64,000 nucleotides of DNA from Brevibacillus brevis (GCF_022026395.1 NZ_CP041767.1:4398501-4462500); one strand, 5' to 3'; counted from the first letter of the stretch, positions 8,159-18,854 are shown. Notes: generated from the letters alone by a model not told the origin. Numbers and translations are program-made.

Positions 8159-11100
8159 TTAGTCTGCGTTCACGATAGCTTTATACGGAATCGTCGTTTT
8201 ATTTGTGTTGTAGACTAACAAGTAATATTTCCCTGGTTTTGCCTCAAATTCTCCCGTCAGTTTCTTACCTGCATTTTTGGGGTAGGCGAAATACGTTTCG
8301 AGATCATCTTCATGGAACACCACCCAGTTCAAGCCTTCGTCCTTCTCGCTACTTACCGTAACTTGAACGACCCCTTCCTCTTCAACCTGAATGATGTACG
8401 TATCCTTGTCATCTGTACGATCGGTTTGACCACTTATCTCTTCGCCCAAATGTAGTGCATTTGCGTCGTCGAATGAATTGTTCGGCTCCGTTTCGATTGG
8501 TTCTGATTCTTCTTCCGGCAATTCCGCGGTTACTTTGTATGGAATGGTTTCACCGTTAAAGTTGTACACGGATAAGTAGTAGGTACCCGGAGTTGCTTCA
8601 AACTCACCGGAAAGCGTTTTTCCTGAAGTTTTGGGGTAAGCGAAATAATGATTCAGATCATCCTCGTGGTGAACGACCCAGTTCAAACCAGTATCATGCT
8701 CGCTCGTTACGTTGATTTTCACCGTTCCATTACCCAATACCTTCAAGGCAAAAATGTCCTTGTCATCTTGTTTGCTTGTTTGACCACTCAACTCCACATT
8801 GCTTTTCAACGGATTTGCCTCTGAAAAGCTGTTGTTTGGCTCTTGTTCCTTTTCCCCGATTTCTCCACCCTGCTCCTCGATTGTGATCGTCATCGATTTC
8901 GCAGTAACCGCTCCTTTGTCATCCGTTACTCGCAGTTTCACGGTATATTCTCCCTGATTTTCGTAGACATGCGTAGGATTGGCATCACTGCTGCTTGTGC
9001 CGTCTCCAAATTCCCACAAATAGGATACGATGCTTCCATCCGGATCGGAGCTTCCGTTACTGCTGAATGCAACCTCCTCGTTTACGGCCGCTTTTGATGG
9101 TCCGTTCATGACAATAACAGGCGGCTGGTTCTCACCATCTCCCTGTTCTGGAAGAACCCCATGGAACGTGACATCATATTCAAACTGATTGGATGCATTT
9201 ACTCTATAGTTGGTAAAGTAGGCCGTTACGGTTTTGTAGCCGTTCCATGGCTGGGAAGTAAGTGTAGTTAGAAACTCGTCTGTCATGCGACTCATCGTTT
9301 CCCAGTCTCGCTTCTCCCCTTGTGCCTGCGTACCCGTGTACGTGCCTGTTAACGTAAAGGTTTGGAAGAACGCTGAATCGTACTTGTTTGTAGACACATT
9401 TTGCAATCCAGTAACCTCTTCAATTTCCCCAAAGATTTCTGCATTTGCTTTGGGGTCTGGCGCGACCAGATAATCATCGGATACCAGCGGTACAGTCAGA
9501 TCGGGATAGCTGTCTACCAATGATTCCATTGTTCGATGGTAATCCCGATTTAGCTCTGAATCATTGCTGAGCGTACGGATTAACTGGTCATAACCATCCA
9601 CGTTATTGGCCTCTATGTAATCCATGATATCGTCCAGCTTGTTCCAGTCCTCTTTCATCATGTGATACTGCAGGGCGTATGAATACGTATAAAAGTCCCA
9701 CGAGCCATAGCGTGCGTGCAAAGTTTGAGACGCCGTATACCAATTATTTTGCCCAAAGCGAATGAGATTGTTGACCATGGATTTTCGAGGCAGAACACCC
9801 GTTGTTCGCGTGGAGCCTGCAAAGAGTTCCGCTCCTCCTTCTTCAAACCACGACAGTCTCTCGTCTCTGTAAATCGGCCCCTCATTCCACAAGCCAGGTA
9901 TGGCATAGCGCCCTTGCAAATAGTGCGTAAATTCATGGCGGAACAATTCTTCCAGTGTGTACGTGCTCTGCTGCGGTGTTCGTTCGTAGGTGAAGAAAGT
10001 TCCTTTTCCCTCGATATACATGCCCCCGTTGTCCGTTTCATAGCCATACAGGGGGTTGTTCATCTTGTACTCTGAAGGACTATTGTAAAGGACAATGGTC
10101 AAAATATCGTCGGGGTTCCCTTCTTCCATCGGTTCATCTCGTCCTACCATCCGATGAAACTGCGCTTTGACCTCTTTTGCCGCCCAATACAACCGTTTTA
10201 CTTTTTCTTCCGTGACATCTCCGCCTGTTTTCATGACGATGCTTCCGTCATCAAATGTGTATTCTTTTGGCAAATACTTTTCCATAGCATCCTCACGAAT
10301 CTTGTTGAACTGGATGTCTCTTCCCTGCGCGTCTTTACCTCCATAGACCGTTTGGATCAGCTTCGCTGCTTGCATATACTGAAGTCCCACATACGGATAA
10401 AGCTCTAACGCTTCTGTGAGGACCTCATTCCCCTTATTCGGATTGGAATGGTATTCTCCCAAATACGCACTATGATAAAACCCATTGTCGAGGACCCATT
10501 CTTTTGCCTCATCCGTATCGCCATGCAAGGCGAGTTTTCCCAACTCGTTCAGATACGAATCGATTTTGCCGTAAAACTCCTGCTTCTTCGTTGGTTCATC
10601 CACTTTCCACATTAGAATATAGCTAAACTGGCTCATGATACGGAATACAGCATCACCCGCACTCCGCTGCGTAATGAAAGTATCCATTTGTTCCTCGTAT
10701 TGACGGATGATCGGGGCAGCTTTCTCCACGAGGGAAGCGTTTACAAAAGTGTTTCCGATGAGTCCACCAAATGCACCTACCACCTCATTTTGAGCATCTG
10801 TCCCTAATTTGAAATTCGGATTGTCTGCAATGGCTTGCAGAGCAGGGAACACTTTTTGATGCTCGCTTCTCTGATTGAGATAGGATAATTCCTGATGGTA
10901 GTAGCCGAGGTAATATCCAGAGCGAAGAACCTCAACCAAGGTGTCAATTCCTTTGGAATCGCTGCTGGAGTATTGTGTACCTCTCACTTGCAATGCGTCA
11001 ATGATGGCCTGAACGCGCTGCCGATCGTTGTAAAAAGCATACGAATCGGGGGTAAAATCGAATAATTCAGGAATCTGCTCCCAGCTGACCGTCACCAGTA

Positions 11101-11476
11101 CTTTGACTAACTCGTCATAACTGAGTTTGTTCAAATCGGACATCGCGTACTTTTCGGCATTTGCCTTTATGCTCCACTGCTGTTCGCTAGAAGAATCTTG
11201 CTCCTCCACACTCCAGGTCGGCTCCACTGGATGCGGATATTCTTCTGCTTTGTCACTGGTTTGATGCTGAAACGAGGTGACTGGGTCCAGCTTTCTCCCC
11301 GCATATTTCCCAGAGGGCGGAACGTTTTGATGCGCATCCCTTCCAATCGCACTCGTGTAATCCTTGACCGCCAAAGCTTGGGCAGGGGTACCAACCGTCC
11401 CCAATAGAAATGATGTCGAGAGAAGGACACCAGCCATCATGCGGCTTGTGTGTACCGTGTGACGCTTTTTCCTCAT
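8159..11476 (-). CDS. Secreted M9 family microbial collagenase
   Basis: A 1105-residue secreted zinc protease. ATG 11476 follows AAGGAGG; a signal peptide (MRKKRHTVHT..., hydrophobic to about residue 34, TPAQALA) leads. The long N-terminal activator region (about 90-390) precedes the M9 catalytic domain with HEFTH at 514-518 and the downstream glutamate in FEEGGAELFAG (about 541-551). Then come a PKD domain (about 785-858, containing YLWEFGDGTSS) and two PPC-type collagen-binding domains (about 875-975 and 990-1104) that are clear duplicates of each other. The order matches clostridial ColG/ColH-type collagenases, which digest native collagen outside the cell. It is a single-gene unit. Confidence 0.95.
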   Translation of the reverse strand: MRKKRHTVHTSRMMAGVLLSTSFLLGTVGTPAQALAVKDYTSAIGRDAHQNVPPSGKYAGRKLDPVTSFQHQTSDKAEEYPHPVEPTWSVEEQDSSSEQQWSIKANAEKYAMSDLNKLSYDELVKVLVTVSWEQIPELFDFTPDSYAFYNDRQRVQAIIDALQVRGTQYSSSDSKGIDTLVEVLRSGYYLGYYHQELSYLNQRSEHQKVFPALQAIADNPNFKLGTDAQNEVVGAFGGLIGNTFVNASLVEKAAPIIRQYEEQMDTFITQRSAGDAVFRIMSQFSYILMWKVDEPTKKQEFYGKIDSYLNELGKLALHGDTDEAKEWVLDNGFYHSAYLGEYHSNPNKGNEVLTEALELYPYVGLQYMQAAKLIQTVYGGKDAQGRDIQFNKIREDAMEKYLPKEYTFDDGSIVMKTGGDVTEEKVKRLYWAAKEVKAQFHRMVGRDEPMEEGNPDDILTIVLYNSPSEYKMNNPLYGYETDNGGMYIEGKGTFFTYERTPQQSTYTLEELFRHEFTHYLQGRYAIPGLWNEGPIYRDERLSWFEEGGAELFAGSTRTTGVLPRKSMVNNLIRFGQNNWYTASQTLHARYGSWDFYTYSYALQYHMMKEDWNKLDDIMDYIEANNVDGYDQLIRTLSNDSELNRDYHRTMESLVDSYPDLTVPLVSDDYLVAPDPKANAEIFGEIEEVTGLQNVSTNKYDSAFFQTFTLTGTYTGTQAQGEKRDWETMSRMTDEFLTTLTSQPWNGYKTVTAYFTNYRVNASNQFEYDVTFHGVLPEQGDGENQPPVIVMNGPSKAAVNEEVAFSSNGSSDPDGSIVSYLWEFGDGTSSSDANPTHVYENQGEYTVKLRVTDDKGAVTAKSMTITIEEQGGEIGEKEQEPNNSFSEANPLKSNVELSGQTSKQDDKDIFALKVLGNGTVKINVTSEHDTGLNWVVHHEDDLNHYFAYPKTSGKTLSGEFEATPGTYYLSVYNFNGETIPYKVTAELPEEESEPIETEPNNSFDDANALHLGEEISGQTDRTDDKDTYIIQVEEEGVVQVTVSSEKDEGLNWVVFHEDDLETYFAYPKNAGKKLTGEFEAKPGKYYLLVYNTNKTTIPYKAIVNAD

Positions 11477-11664
11477 GAATGAGCAAACCTCCTTTTGGAA
11501 TGAAATAACGTACACGCTGTTAAAATTGCAATTATGGTGCCAATACATATAACAGAAGAGAAGAGTGAATGTGTATACATTTTTTTACATAACTACATAA
11601 ACATGTATGTTGCATTAGACACTGTTACTTTCCTAAGTGAGCCTAGCTTAGCGCACGCAAAAAA

Positions 11665-11690
11665 GCGCGTTCCCGCAAATGGGAACGCGC
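11665..11690 (-). terminator. Terminator of the 116-residue hypothetical gene
   Basis: A 10-bp perfect stem GCGCGTTCCC / GGGAACGCGC with a 6-nt loop; on the minus strand it is followed by TTTTTT. Confidence 0.9.
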
Positions 11691-11709
11691 CATGTTTTTA
11701 CAGTCACAT

Positions 11710-12060
11710 TTATTTTTCTTCTTCCAATTCCCTCATCGACTCTTCTTGTTCTTCTTCTGGGTTCCAATAATCGAGCACTTTTCCTTGCAGAACCTTGCCT
11801 TGAATGAATTCTACCTGCTGCTCACTGAAATCCTCTGTCCACTCAATACCCAATTGTTCAGCTAGACGTACGACGGTCAACAGTTCTGACCAAGCCACAT
11901 AACGTTTGTACCAGAAGAACTGTGGCTGTTCGTTCATGTATGGGTAAAGATCATCGAAATCGGTGTGTTTACAGTCAAGTGCTCGCTCAAAATTCAACTT
12001 GGTTTGGCGTAACTGTTCTTTGAAAAATGTGGGTAGATCCCTTTGTGCGTAGCCAGACAT
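11710..12060 (-). CDS. Hypothetical acidic protein
   Basis: A 116-residue soluble protein I do not recognise. It is rich in aromatic residues in the middle (YPYMNEQPQFFWYKRYVAW) and ends in a strongly acidic tail (EEEQEESMRELEEEK). No signal peptide or membrane segment is present. Its own terminator follows immediately, and the next gene upstream in the same direction is over 4 kb of separate operon away, so it is monocistronic. It is real because its composition is like that of its neighbours and its boundaries are clean. Confidence 0.7.
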   Translation of the reverse strand: MSGYAQRDLPTFFKEQLRQTKLNFERALDCKHTDFDDLYPYMNEQPQFFWYKRYVAWSELLTVVRLAEQLGIEWTEDFSEQQVEFIQGKVLQGKVLDYWNPEEEQEESMRELEEEK

Positions 12061-12161
12061 GGACTGTCCCCCCTGTCTCCCGATTTAATGGTATTGTACC
12101 ACGCGAAAGAAGTTGTGCAAATAGTCGAATCGGTTTTGAATCGTTCCTGCTGGGCTAATCT

Positions 12162-14678
12162 TTAGCCGTTTGAAGCATCCGGGAACTGGTTCTGCCCCTC
12201 CTCTTGTGGAGGTGGCGGTAATTGAATTTCATTGGAAGAACCATTTGTCTGACCAGGAACTGGATTCATGATGTCCGGTGGAACCTCACCTGTTCCCTGA
12301 TTTGGCGGTTGGCTACTGCCTTCATTATTTGTATGCTCACCAGTCTCTCCGGTACCTTGGTCAGGTGGAATTTCACCGTTGCCATTTCCCGTACCATCCG
12401 GATTTTGTCCCTGATTGGTGCCTTCCTCGTTATGACCTGGATCTTGATTAATCAGATTCTCCAGCTTCTTGGAATCGATTGGGACTTCTTTTGATGGCGT
12501 CCCTTCCTCACCTTGCGCATTTCTCGGAACGACTTGATAACGATATTGTTTGGGACTGTCCAACACATCCAGGAACGAGGTTTCCTTCGTACCCGCAGAG
12601 ATGAGTTGTTTTTCGCCGTTTTCGCTAATGCGGTACAAATCGTACGTACTGCCGTCAGCTCCACCGATCCAGCTAAGCACGACCATCAATTTATTGGTAC
12701 TGGTATCCAATGTCATGTCAGCAGCCAATTGAATTTCCGGTTCAACTTCCTCTTGTTTATGTTGTACGACGCCTTCTGGTCGAACGAAGTCTGATGACGG
12801 CACCCCTTTTAAGGCTGTTGCCAACACTTTGGAGAACATTTGCGCCGTCATGCTACTACCTTGGTGCATCAAATGCTGTTTATCCTCTGGATCAAAGCCC
12901 ATCCAGACTGCACCGACGTATTCCGGTGTATAGCCTACAAACCAAGCATCCTTGTTTGCTTTGCTATCGCCTGCTATCGATTGTGTCGTTCCTGTTTTCC
13001 CTGCAACATGGCGGCCAGAGATACGCGCTGCCTTCCCTGTCCCTTCCTGTACCGCTTTCTCCAGCATGGTGTGAATCTCCCAAGCTGCTTCCGGCTTCAG
13101 TGCCTCCGATTGTTTTGGCTGGTATTCACGGACGACACCCTCAGTCTTGTTCTCGACCTTGGAAATGGCGTGCGCTTCGGACACTACCCCTCCATTTACA
13201 AAAGGTGTATAGGCCTGAGCCATTTGCATCGGAGATATACCTGCATCCAATCCCCCGAGGGCAATCGCCAGGTTCCGGTCATTCGGTGTCAGCTCAATGC
13301 CGACCTTCTTGAGGTACTCCAAGCTTTCCTTTACACCGATTTCATTTAGCAACCATACAGGCGGGATGTTTGCAGAGTCGATCATTGCCCGGCTCATGCT
13401 CATTGTTTCACTGTAGCGGTTATTGTAGTTGCGCGGCTCATAGCCATTGAAGCTCTGCCTTTTATTGCTCAGCTGCGAATTCGCGTTCCATTTGTTGATA
13501 TCTTTATTTACTGCTGGAGCGAACACGGCAATCGGCTTAAAGCTGGAGCCCGGTTGACGCTTCATGTCTGTCGCATAGTTAAAGCCTTTTGGCGCATAGT
13601 TGCGTCCGCCCATCATCCCGGCAATTCCGCCCGTTTTCGCGTCGATGACAATCATCGATGATTCTACACCGCGCTTGGCGCCGTCTTTCGGGAAGTTTTT
13701 GGCATTCGCATATTCCTCTACCATGGCATCCTGTACTTTCGGATCGAAGGTCGTGTAAATGTCCCAGCCTCCGCGGTACAGTTCTTCTTCCGTTACTCCG
13801 AACTCAGCTTCAGATTCTCGAATCATATGGTCAAAAAACGCGCGATAGCCTTTTTTCAAGCTCGCACCCGCCACTTCATGCGGTTCTTTCGGCAACGCCT
13901 CTGCTTGAGCTGCGTCTTTTTGTTCATTGGTAATGATTCCTTGCTCATACATCAGACGAATAACGGTGTCTCGACGCAGTTTTGCTTTTTCCGGATTGTT
14001 AAAAGGTGAATAAGTGGTCGGTGCTTTTGGAATGGCCGCCAGCATCGCTGCTTCTGCAACGGTAACATCGCTCGCGGACTTACCGAAGTAATACTGGGCA
14101 GCGTCCTCTACCCCAAATTCCCCTTCGCCCAAATAAACGCGGTTCAAGTACATCTCTAAAATTTGATCCTTGGAATACTTACGCTCCAAGCCAATCGCGA
14201 TACTCATTTCTTTTGTTTTGCGCCAGAATGTTTGGTCTAGGGTGAGAAAGACGTTTCTTGCCAGCTGTTGGGTAATGGTACTTCCCCCTTCAGCTAACGA
14301 TCCTTTTTTAATGTCATTAACAATGGCGCCACCGATCCGAACCATATCCACGCCTTTGTGTTCATAAAAGCGCTTATCCTCTACGGCGAGGAAGGCATCG
14401 ATCAGAGTCTTTGGCATTTCGTTAATCGGTTTGTATACACGGTTCTTCTGACGAATCAGGCTCGTCATCTCTTTCCCGTTTTTGTCGTAAATGACAGTTG
14501 GTTCTGCTTTTAAGTCCTGTAGCTTTTGCACGTTTTGCTCAATCATCCGGTCTCCCGCATACAACAGAGCAAAGTAGCCCCCAATCACACTAAGGATAAG
14601 GAAAATTGCAAACGATACGGCAATCATCAGCAAGTTGTTCTTTTTCTTCTTGACTGTCTTCTTGGCCTTTGCTGCCAT
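12162..14678 (-). CDS. Class A penicillin-binding protein (PBP1A type)
   Basis: An 838-residue bifunctional peptidoglycan synthase: short basic cytoplasmic tail, one membrane anchor (about residues 16-40), GT51 glycosyltransferase domain (catalytic E100 in AVEDKRFYEHKGVD), and a transpeptidase domain with SSFK (S378), SAN (in AMIDSANIPP) and KTGT (K561). After it comes a fibronectin-type III-like domain (about 655-730) and a low-complexity tail rich in Gly, Asn, Gln and Pro (about 745-838). The enzyme polymerises and cross-links glycan strands at the outer face of the membrane. Tails of this kind occur in B. subtilis PBP1 homologues. Confidence 0.95.
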   Translation of the reverse strand: MAAKAKKTVKKKKNNLLMIAVSFAIFLILSVIGGYFALLYAGDRMIEQNVQKLQDLKAEPTVIYDKNGKEMTSLIRQKNRVYKPINEMPKTLIDAFLAVEDKRFYEHKGVDMVRIGGAIVNDIKKGSLAEGGSTITQQLARNVFLTLDQTFWRKTKEMSIAIGLERKYSKDQILEMYLNRVYLGEGEFGVEDAAQYYFGKSASDVTVAEAAMLAAIPKAPTTYSPFNNPEKAKLRRDTVIRLMYEQGIITNEQKDAAQAEALPKEPHEVAGASLKKGYRAFFDHMIRESEAEFGVTEEELYRGGWDIYTTFDPKVQDAMVEEYANAKNFPKDGAKRGVESSMIVIDAKTGGIAGMMGGRNYAPKGFNYATDMKRQPGSSFKPIAVFAPAVNKDINKWNANSQLSNKRQSFNGYEPRNYNNRYSETMSMSRAMIDSANIPPVWLLNEIGVKESLEYLKKVGIELTPNDRNLAIALGGLDAGISPMQMAQAYTPFVNGGVVSEAHAISKVENKTEGVVREYQPKQSEALKPEAAWEIHTMLEKAVQEGTGKAARISGRHVAGKTGTTQSIAGDSKANKDAWFVGYTPEYVGAVWMGFDPEDKQHLMHQGSSMTAQMFSKVLATALKGVPSSDFVRPEGVVQHKQEEVEPEIQLAADMTLDTSTNKLMVVLSWIGGADGSTYDLYRISENGEKQLISAGTKETSFLDVLDSPKQYRYQVVPRNAQGEEGTPSKEVPIDSKKLENLINQDPGHNEEGTNQGQNPDGTGNGNGEIPPDQGTGETGEHTNNEGSSQPPNQGTGEVPPDIMNPVPGQTNGSSNEIQLPPPPQEEGQNQFPDASNG

Positions 14679-14800
14679 TTTTTACCTCCTGGTCTTCTCT
14701 CTCTCCCCCACATCTTATATAGACGGTCCCATTTCAAAAAAGTTTCTGTTTTGGGTCGTAGTCTATCATTCCATACAAAATTCCGTTTGTCACTGGAAAA

Positions 14801-14827
14801 GCCTATCTCCTGAAACAGAAGATAGGC
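14801..14827. terminator. Terminator after transketolase
   Basis: The stem GCCTATCT / AGATAGGC has A and T tracts on both sides. It lies just after the tkt stop codon (minus strand). Confidence 0.85.
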
Positions 14828-14848
14828 TTTTTCCTAAAGGTTTACGAT

Positions 14849-16855
14849 TTATTTCAGCAGTTTTTCTGCTTCAGCTACAACATTTTCTACCGTGAAGCCG
14901 TATTCCTTCATAATACGCTCACCTGGTGCAGATGCGCCAAACTGATCGATTGCGATGACCGTACCGTTATCGCCAGCATAACGCTCCCAGCCCATTGGAG
15001 AGCCCATTTCTACCGCCACGCGTGCTTTTACAGTTGGCGGAATCACAGCGTCGCGATACTCTTTCGGCTGACGCTCGAACAGGTTCCAGCTCGGCATGGA
15101 AACAACGCGTGTTTCAATACCTTTCGCGAGCAATTGCTCACGCGCTTGCATCACGAGTGATACCTCAGAACCAGTTGCCAACAGGATGAGCTGCGGATTG
15201 CCGCTTGGAGCGTCTGCGAGAACATACGCACCTTTGCTCACGCCTTCTGCCGCTTTCTCAATGGTTTCAGGCAGAACTGGCAGGTTTTGACGAGTCAGTA
15301 CCAGGACGACTGGCTCATCTGTACGGGATACAGCGTATTTCCAAGCCTCGTTCGTCTCCACTGCATCAGACGGGCGAAGAATGGTCAAGCCTGGCATTGC
15401 ACGCAAGGAAGCGAGCTGTTCAATCGGCTCATGTGTCGGTCCGTCTTCACCAACAGCGATCGAGTCATGTGTAAATACGTAGACAACTGGCTGCTTCATC
15501 AGTGCAGAGAGGCGAATCGCCGGACGCACATAGTCGGAGAATACGAAGAACGTACCGCCGTATACTTTAACACCACCGTGGAGAGCCATACCATTGAGGG
15601 CTGCACCCATCGCGAATTCGCGAACACCAAACCAAATGTTGCGGCCATCGTAAGAGCCTGGCAGGAAGTTGCCCGCTTCTTTAATCACCGTGTTGTTGGA
15701 ATGTGCCAAGTCAGCAGAGCCACCTAGGAAGAACGGAACGCTGTTTGCCAATGCATTGATCGCATTACCGGAAGCAACGCGTGTCGCCAGCTTCGCGCCA
15801 GCTTCATACGTCGGCATATGGTTGTCCCAACCAGTTGGCAGATGACCTTCCTGTGCAGTCGTAAATTGCAGCGCCAGCTCTGGATACGCTTTTGCGTAAG
15901 CAGCAAACAGGTCGCGCCAAGCCGCTTCTGCTTTTTCTCCCGCATCAGCCAAGCCTGCATAGAAATCCGCCACTTCTTGTGGTACGTGGAACTCACTTTC
16001 ATGGTGCCACTCGTAGTTTGCTTTTGTCAGCTTCACTTCATCTTTTCCAAGCGGAGCCCCGTGGGAAGAACTGGAGCCGCCTTTGTTCGGGCTTCCGTAT
16101 CCAATGACGGTTTTTACTTCGATCAAGGTAGGACGATCCAAATCTTTTTTCGCTTCTGCGATAGCCGCGTCAATAGCAGCCAGATCATTGCCGTCTTCTA
16201 CGCGAATATATTGCCAACCATACGCTTGGTAGCGACCCGCTACGTTTTCAGAGAAAGAACGGGAAAGCTCGCCATCCAGAGAGATATCGTTCGAATCGTA
16301 GAGCACGATCATTTTGCCCAGTTTCAGGTGAGCAGCCAGGGAAGAAGCCTCGCTGGATACACCCTCCATCAGGTCACCGTCGCCGCAGATTACGTATGTG
16401 TAATGGTCAACGATGTCAAAATTGTCACGGTTGTAAACAGCTGCCATGTGCTTTTCAGCCATCGCCATACCGACAGCCATCGCGATCCCTTGTCCCAAAG
16501 GACCCGTTGTCGCGTCAACACCCGCCGTGTGCCCAAACTCAGGGTGACCAGGCGTTTTGCTACCCCATTGCCGGAAGTTATGTAGGTCTTCCAGTGAAAC
16601 ATCGTATTTCATCAGATGCAACATCGAGTATAATAGCATAGAGCCATGTCCTGCCGAGAGGACAAAACGGTCACGGTCAATCCATTTTGGATTGCTCGGA
16701 TTTACTTTCATAAAGCGGCTCCACAGTACATGTGCCATTGGGGCTGCACCCATCGGCATTCCCGGGTGACCGGAATTCGCCTTCTCGATGGCATCAATCG
16801 CCAGCGTGCGGATGGTATTAATGGATAACTGATCAACAGACGTATGCTGAGTCAT
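14849..16855 (-). CDS. tkt: Transketolase
   Basis: A 668-residue full-length transketolase, the thiamine-diphosphate enzyme of the pentose phosphate pathway. Visible hallmarks are the N-terminal [20 protein letters not shown], the ThDP-binding [13 protein letters not shown] (about residues 158-170), and the pyrimidine-domain stretch [20 protein letters not shown] (about 468-487). The ATG is preceded by AGGGAGGATTTTGCG. It stands alone, between its own terminator and a divergent small gene. Confidence 0.98.
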   Translation of the reverse strand: MTQHTSVDQLSINTIRTLAIDAIEKANSGHPGMPMGAAPMAHVLWSRFMKVNPSNPKWIDRDRFVLSAGHGSMLLYSMLHLMKYDVSLEDLHNFRQWGSKTPGHPEFGHTAGVDATTGPLGQGIAMAVGMAMAEKHMAAVYNRDNFDIVDHYTYVICGDGDLMEGVSSEASSLAAHLKLGKMIVLYDSNDISLDGELSRSFSENVAGRYQAYGWQYIRVEDGNDLAAIDAAIAEAKKDLDRPTLIEVKTVIGYGSPNKGGSSSSHGAPLGKDEVKLTKANYEWHHESEFHVPQEVADFYAGLADAGEKAEAAWRDLFAAYAKAYPELALQFTTAQEGHLPTGWDNHMPTYEAGAKLATRVASGNAINALANSVPFFLGGSADLAHSNNTVIKEAGNFLPGSYDGRNIWFGVREFAMGAALNGMALHGGVKVYGGTFFVFSDYVRPAIRLSALMKQPVVYVFTHDSIAVGEDGPTHEPIEQLASLRAMPGLTILRPSDAVETNEAWKYAVSRTDEPVVLVLTRQNLPVLPETIEKAAEGVSKGAYVLADAPSGNPQLILLATGSEVSLVMQAREQLLAKGIETRVVSMPSWNLFERQPKEYRDAVIPPTVKARVAVEMGSPMGWERYAGDNGTVIAIDQFGASAPGERIMKEYGFTVENVVAEAEKLLK

Positions 16856-16984
16856 CTCGCAAAATCCTCCCTGCGTTTTCTAGAAATTACTACCGAGAAT
16901 CAGGTAAAAACACACTGTGCCATTATAGCATAGTTCCCATTCATAATCATGTTCGCTTTGCATGAATTAAGGAGGTCTTTTTCA

Positions 16985-17140
16985 ATGAATTGGCTTTATC
17001 TTACTATCGGGATCATTTTAGGTGTTGCTGGAATTGGCATGCTGCTCTTGGCGATGACCAGCTCTCCTATTTTGAAAAAAAACAGACTGGAACGCCGAAG
17101 ACAGGCTGCCGAAAATCATCGCCCGGAAGAATATCATTAA
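16985..17140 (+). CDS. Small single-pass membrane protein
   Basis: A 51-residue peptide with one hydrophobic segment (MNWLYLTIGIILGVAGIGML...) and a very basic tail (KKNRLERRRQAAENHRPEEYH). The start is fixed by AAGGAGGT 8 bases upstream. It is followed after 16 bases by the NUDIX gene, probably in one operon. No family name is recognised. Confidence 0.72.
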   Translation: MNWLYLTIGIILGVAGIGMLLLAMTSSPILKKNRLERRRQAAENHRPEEYH

Positions 17141-17156
17141 ATAGAGGAGAATTCGC

Positions 17157-17618
17157 ATGCAGAAAGAGCGCTTCGCGATGCAGGTAGCCGTTCACCTTTT
17201 CCTGGTAAAAGATGCGCAAGTTTTGTTATTACGCCGCTACAATACCGGCTACGAAGACGGCAATTACAGCGTTCCCGCCGGACATCTCGATGGGAATGAA
17301 GAAGTGAAGACAGCCGCGATCCGCGAAGCCAAAGAAGAATGCGGAATTGACATCGATCCAGCGAGCTTGGAGATGGTAGGCGTCATGCATCGTCGCTCCG
17401 TTGATGAACGCATCGATTTTTTTGTCGCTGCTACTGAATGGCGCGGAGAAATTATCAATGCCGAGCCGAATAAATGCGATGAGCTCGTATGGGTGAACAT
17501 GGATAAATTACCCTCGAACGTCATTCCTTATGTGAGGCAAGCTCTCTCGAACTTTAGACGAAAGCAGTGGTTTGACAGCTTTGGCTGGGAGCCTGCTTTC
17601 GAGCAGAAGAAGTCATAA
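17157..17618 (+). CDS. NUDIX hydrolase
   Basis: A 153-residue hydrolase with a full Nudix box: G-x5-E-x7-REAKEECGI within GHLDGNEEVKTAAIREAKEE (about residues 41-63). The family cleaves nucleoside diphosphates linked to another moiety; the substrate cannot be told from sequence. The start has AGAGGAG upstream and the gene ends in a strong terminator. Confidence 0.88.
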   Translation: MQKERFAMQVAVHLFLVKDAQVLLLRRYNTGYEDGNYSVPAGHLDGNEEVKTAAIREAKEECGIDIDPASLEMVGVMHRRSVDERIDFFVAATEWRGEIINAEPNKCDELVWVNMDKLPSNVIPYVRQALSNFRRKQWFDSFGWEPAFEQKKS

Positions 17619-17620
17619 AA

Positions 17621-17676
17621 AGCAACCAATCCGCCAAAAGCCTTGTGCTCGCTTTGGCAGTTGGTTGCTTTTTTTA
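17621..17676 (+). terminator. Terminator of the NUDIX operon
   Basis: The stem AGCAACCAA / TTGGTTGCT has an inner GCCAAA / TTTGGC stem and is followed by seven T. Confidence 0.9.
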
Positions 17677-17810
17677 CGTTACCCTTCGCTTACCGAATCT
17701 CAGAAGAGGACCTTTTCCCCCTGATTAGCCAGACCTACTGCTTCCACCTGCTCAGGTGAAATGGGAATCTATGACACAACGACATTTGGTAAATAAATCC
17801 GCATAAAAAA

Positions 17811-17849
17811 GGCGCCTGCCATCCGAAAAGCTCGTGGATAGTAGGCGCC
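17811..17849 (-). terminator. Terminator of the DedA gene
   Basis: GGCGCCT / AGGCGCC with an inner ATCC / GGAT pairing; TTTTTT follows on the minus strand. Confidence 0.88.
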
Positions 17850-17871
17850 GCACTCTAGGAATTCGTATTGA

Positions 17872-18459
17872 TCATGAAACAGGTGGTTGCTTATTCGTTC
17901 GAGGTTCTTTCATTCCACCCAGACGCTGCAACTGGCGAATCATGAGGAACGAAAACCCCGCGAAACAAACGATCGTCAACGTAATTTTGCTATATTGATA
18001 AACACCCGCAACCAATATTTCCAGTTGATCGGAAAACCAGTAGCCTGCCACAAAGTAATGCAAGGTCCAAACCATACTGCTCGGCAAAAAGAATAGAAGG
18101 AACTGCCGAAACGGCATTCGGCTGGCACCGGCGAGGATCGGCACGATATGACGAATAATCGGAAGAAAGATACCAAAAGCAAGTAGCCAGCCCATTGACC
18201 CGCGCAATGCCGACAGTAAATCAGCACGCAAGCCCAGCTTCCGGGTCATCCAGCCAAATGCCTTCGCTCCCAGCAAGTACCACACGCAAGAAACGATGAA
18301 AAAAACGGGGTATATGACCGCAAATGCTATAAAAAAGTCCGCTCCTGTATTGGCAATCTGCGCCCCCATGGACATGACCGTAATCTCATCAGGAATAAAT
18401 TTTCCCAGCGTGCCTGTAACCATCTTCCCGAATAGCTCGTAATACCCTGTAAACTCCAC
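17872..18459 (-). CDS. DedA family membrane protein
   Basis: A 195-residue VTT/DedA-domain protein with about five hydrophobic segments. The conserved region around FGIFLPIIRHIVPILAGASRMPFRQFL (about residues 95-121) includes the R-H-P-A-G pattern typical of the family. DedA proteins are membrane proteins, some of which recycle undecaprenyl phosphate or flip phosphatidylethanolamine. The GTG start at 18459 has AAGGAGG upstream. Confidence 0.85.
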   Translation of the reverse strand: MEFTGYYELFGKMVTGTLGKFIPDEITVMSMGAQIANTGADFFIAFAVIYPVFFIVSCVWYLLGAKAFGWMTRKLGLRADLLSALRGSMGWLLAFGIFLPIIRHIVPILAGASRMPFRQFLLFFLPSSMVWTLHYFVAGYWFSDQLEILVAGVYQYSKITLTIVCFAGFSFLMIRQLQRLGGMKEPRTNKQPPVS

Positions 18460-18594
18460 CTGCGCCGCCTCCTTTCTCTCTGCACTCTATCCTAACGGGT
18501 AAACCTTTCAAAAGAAGACAGAAATCCTTAAGAAAAGGAAAAGTGTTTCTGAAGAATTTCTTACAAAATAGAATTCGAGATTCCCAAACAAAAA

Positions 18595-18640
18595 AACGTG
18601 TTCACCAACTACCGCATACACACGGCATGGCAAACACGTT
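18595..18640 (-). terminator. Terminator of the yqgQ operon
   Basis: The 8-bp stem AACGTGTT / AACACGTT is followed on the minus strand by TTTTTTTG. Confidence 0.75.
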
Positions 18641-18647
18641 CTTACTC

Positions 18648-18854
18648 TTATTCTCTTCCCTCTGCCTTACGCTTGCTGCGCAACGCTGACATGGCTTCAA
18701 TGAACTCTTCCTTGTCAATGACATTCAGCTCATATAGCTCCCGAATTTCATCTTCTATCAACAGCAAATCCCCTTCAGGATCACCTGTATAAATAACCAA
18801 TCCGAAACGGTGCAGAAACGCCTTCAAATCGAATTCATTCGGGTTTATTTTCAA
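18648..18854 (-). CDS. yqgQ: YqgQ family protein (DUF910)
   Basis: A 68-residue protein matching the YqgQ pattern: FLHRFGLVIYTGDPEGDLLLIEDEIRELYELN. The B. subtilis homologue is a small helical protein, proposed to bind single-stranded nucleic acid. It overlaps the upstream gene by 4 bases (ATGA), so the two are translated together. Confidence 0.85.
   Translation of the reverse strand: MKINPNEFDLKAFLHRFGLVIYTGDPEGDLLLIEDEIRELYELNVIDKEEFIEAMSALRSKRKAEGRE

Noticed and set aside
12710..13349. Long open frames on the + strand opposite the PBP gene
   Set aside because: They are the antisense shadow of a well-supported gene, lack ribosome sites, and have an unnatural residue composition.
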